Origin: W0P28-013 sp963593685
GTDB taxonomy: Bacteria; Bacteroidota; Bacteroidia; Bacteroidales; Paludibacteraceae
Length of the DNA stretch: 6,633 nucleotides
NCBI GenBank assembly: GCA_963593685.1
Contig: CAVBBP010000081.1
Coordinates: forward strand, 1-6,633
Reading direction: 5' to 3'
Below, piece after piece: positions 5,202-6,633 of the stretch. A model generated the notes under the pieces. The model made no database searches, had not been told where the DNA came from, and saw only the letters and a program-made list of their open reading frames with translations. How positions within the stretch are numbered: position 1 is the first letter of the stretch; every line of letters begins with the position of its first letter. Made by a program: the position numbers and the translations under genes.

Positions 5202-6446
5202 ATGAACGCCGAACTTTTCATAGCGCGTCGTCTGCATTTCGACGAGAGCGATGGTCGCCGTATGTCGCGCCCTGCTGTGCGTGTGGCTACTGCTGGCATT
5301 GCCGTTGGCTTGGCGGTGATGCTCATTGCTGTGGCGGTGGTGGTGGGCTTCAAACGCGAGGTGAGCGGACAGATTGTCGGTTTTGGATCGCACATACAGG
5401 TGGCGGCCTACCAGACAGGCAGCGACTACGAGGCAACGCCCATCGCACCGAGCGACTCGCTATTGCAAACGCTTGCCGCCATTCCGCATGTAGAGCGTGT
5501 GCAGCGTGTCGCTACCAAGCCATGCATCGTCAAAACCGATGACGATTTCGAAGGCATTGTGCTGAAAGGCGTTGATAGCAGTTTCGACTGGCGATTTTTC
5601 GATAATCACCTTGTGGCAGGCGCGCTGCCTGTCGTGGGCGACAGTGCAGCGACGAACGACGCACTCATCTCGTGCCACACGGCCAACCTGCTGCGGCTGT
5701 CGGTGGGCGACCGTTTTACTGCCTATTTTGTGGGCGAACCCGTGCGCGCACGCCGATTCACCGTGTGTGGCATCTACGAAACCGCTTTTGCCGACTTCGA
5801 CCGTCTATATGTGCTGGCCGACTTGCGCCATGTGCAGCGGTTGAACGGTTGGAACAGCACGCAAATTGGGCAGTTAGAACTGCTAATCGATGATTTTGGC
5901 ACGATAGACGAGGTGGAACGCGAAGTGTTTTTTGCCACCGCCACTGCCGCCCTGCACGACCAGACGCTGTTGCAGACGCGCAGCATAAAAAAAATTGTGC
6001 CGCGTATGTTCGAATGGCTCGATATGCTCGATGTGAATGCGTGGGTGATTCTTGCGCTGATGCTGGCAGTGGCGGGCTTCAACATGATTTCGGGGCTGCT
6101 CATCATCATACTCGAGCGCACCAGCACCATCGGACTGCTCAAAGCGATGGGCGCACGCAACCGCGCCATACGCAAAATTTTTGTCTGTCAAGCCGCATTT
6201 CTCATCGGCAAAGGTATGTTTTGGGGCAATGTGGTAGGCTGCGCCATTGTGCTGATAGAGCAACTGACGCACGCCATTCCGCTCGACCCTGCCATGTATT
6301 ATGTCAATTATGTGCCAGTGGCGTTGAGCGTGGAACATTGGCTGCTCATCAATATCGGCACTTTTGCGCTCACGCTGCTGATGCTCATTGCGCCGTCGCA
6401 CATCATCGCCTACATTCAGCCGTCGCAAGCCATCAAATTCGACTGA
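5202..6446 (+). CDS. FtsX-like ABC transporter permease (LolC/LolE type)
   Basis: This is a 414-residue inner-membrane permease of the FtsX/MacB class. In Gram-negative bacteria, related proteins use ATP hydrolysed by a separate subunit to release lipoproteins from the inner membrane or for similar mechanical work. Features in order: the cytoplasmic start ELFIARRLHF (4-13) typical of Bacteroidota homologues, which fixes the start; TM1 at about 28-50; a periplasmic domain of roughly 51-275 containing GFGSHIQV; TM2 about 281-304; the cytoplasmic coupling region ERTSTIGLLKAMGARN (305-320); TM3 about 330-353; TM4 about 379-403; and the family ending IQPSQAIKFD. Length and topology are normal. No ATPase or second permease lies next to it in the window, so it must pair with a LolD-like subunit encoded elsewhere, perhaps as a homodimer. 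Whether it truly moves lipoproteins is inference. Confidence 0.92.
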   Translation: MNAELFIARRLHFDESDGRRMSRPAVRVATAGIAVGLAVMLIAVAVVVGFKREVSGQIVGFGSHIQVAAYQTGSDYEATPIAPSDSLLQTLAAIPHVERVQRVATKPCIVKTDDDFEGIVLKGVDSSFDWRFFDNHLVAGALPVVGDSAATNDALISCHTANLLRLSVGDRFTAYFVGEPVRARRFTVCGIYETAFADFDRLYVLADLRHVQRLNGWNSTQIGQLELLIDDFGTIDEVEREVFFATATAALHDQTLLQTRSIKKIVPRMFEWLDMLDVNAWVILALMLAVAGFNMISGLLIIILERTSTIGLLKAMGARNRAIRKIFVCQAAFLIGKGMFWGNVVGCAIVLIEQLTHAIPLDPAMYYVNYVPVALSVEHWLLINIGTFALTLLMLIAPSHIIAYIQPSQAIKFD

Positions 6447-6458
6447 AAAGGTTATTTA

Positions 6459-6486
6459 TTTCTAGTTTCTAGTTTCTAGTTTCTAG
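6459..6486. repeat. Heptamer array, TTTCTAG x4
   Basis: Four perfect, contiguous copies of TTTCTAG start at 6459, 6466, 6473 and 6480, followed by a partial unit (TTTCTT). The array begins 13 bases after the permease stop codon. One copy of the same heptamer occurs at 5076, upstream of the gene. Confidence 0.9.
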
Positions 6487-6490
6487 TTTC

Positions 6491-6511
6491 TTGCGCTGCG
6501 CACTGTTTCTG
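6491..6511 (+). repeat. Copy 2 of a dispersed direct repeat (TTGCGCTGCGC-N3-GTTTCTG)
   Basis: Matches the copy at 5054-5074 at 18 of 21 positions; the three middle bases are ACT here and GCG there. It follows the TTTCTAG array directly. Confidence 0.6.
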
Positions 6512-6522
6512 TGTTTTTTTTT
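6501..6522 (+). terminator. Weak terminator candidate after the permease gene
   Basis: CACTG and CTGTG can form a short stem with one mismatch around a TTT loop, followed by a run of nine T (6514-6522). The stem is weak, so this is a candidate only; no better terminator is seen after the permease. Confidence 0.25.
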
Positions 6523-6536
6523 GCAGATTTGAAAAA

Positions 6537-6576
6537 TCCGTAAATCTGTAAATTTGTCAATCTGTAAATCTGTAAA
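6537..6576. repeat. Octamer array, TCTGTAAA x5
   Basis: Five contiguous 8-bp units at 6537 (TCCGTAAA), 6545 (TCTGTAAA), 6553 (TTTGTCAA), 6561 (TCTGTAAA) and 6569 (TCTGTAAA). Three are identical. Confidence 0.85.
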
Positions 6577-6633
6577 TAACTCCTACCCCTGCGCCGCAAG
6601 CCGTGCAGCAGGAAAACGACACGCCGCGTAAAA

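Larger units (their letters stand above)
6447..6633. other. Right-edge non-coding region
   Basis: After the permease stop the DNA holds a heptamer array, a dispersed repeat copy, a weak terminator-like hairpin and an octamer array, listed separately. From 6577 the last 57 bases are GC-richer. Plus-strand reading gives short open stretches without an ATG, and minus-strand reading gives ends of possible frames, none long enough to call a gene. Confidence 0.5.

Noticed and set aside
5054..5542. 162-codon plus-strand frame overlapping the permease start
   Set aside because: It runs through repeats and the promoter and is out of frame with the conserved permease.
6603..6633. Possible GTG start of a next plus-strand gene at the right edge
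   Set aside because: Only ten codons are visible and there is no ATG, promoter or conserved motif.
1..6633. CRISPR array, defence system, transposon or phage genes
   Set aside because: The repeats have 7-8 bp period without spacers, no cas, integrase, transposase or toxin-antitoxin motif is present, and all large genes are accounted for.

Overview
The window looks like chromosomal DNA of a Bacteroidota bacterium, most likely of the order Bacteroidales. The evidence is the promoter style (TAnnTTTG -7 boxes, with no clear Shine-Dalgarno sequences), an FtsX-type permease beginning with the ELFIARR sequence typical of this phylum, and bacterial GH3-like proteins. No RNA gene, insertion sequence, integrase, CRISPR array, phage gene or defence system is visible. 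The coding DNA looks homogeneous and vertically inherited.

Layout. Positions 1-236 are non-coding as far as can be seen and carry short-period (7-8 bp) repeats. Positions 237-4498 hold three minus-strand genes, read right to left: a GH3-like acyl-adenylate/amide synthetase (564 aa), a second GH3-like paralogue (630 aa, with a very basic C-terminal tail), and a small HAD-family phosphatase that overlaps the end of the second GH3 gene by 14 bp. This looks like one operon. A good Bacteroidota promoter (TTTG, 20 bp, TATCTTTG on the minus strand, 4679-4710) lies about 175 bp upstream of the first GH3 start, leaving a long leader with possible alternative hairpins. Positions 4812-4970 encode a 52-residue plus-strand protein followed at once by a strong intrinsic terminator. 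Positions 4998-5201 are a patchwork of palindromes and heptamer repeats ending in a promoter almost on top of the next start codon. Positions 5202-6446 encode a LolC/LolE-like ABC transporter permease. The right end (6447-6633) is again repeat-rich.

How the parts may work together. The GH3 pair probably adenylates carboxylic acids and joins them to an amine or other nucleophile, but the substrates cannot be read from sequence. The co-transcribed HAD enzyme could dephosphorylate a related small molecule or simply be a housekeeping neighbour. The permease belongs to a separate transcription unit and needs an ATPase encoded elsewhere.

The most unusual signals are the tandem, diverged GH3 pair in one operon; the 52-residue gene with its own terminator; and the recurrent heptamer/octamer arrays, different in sequence but alike in period, in the non-coding gaps outside the minus-strand operon.
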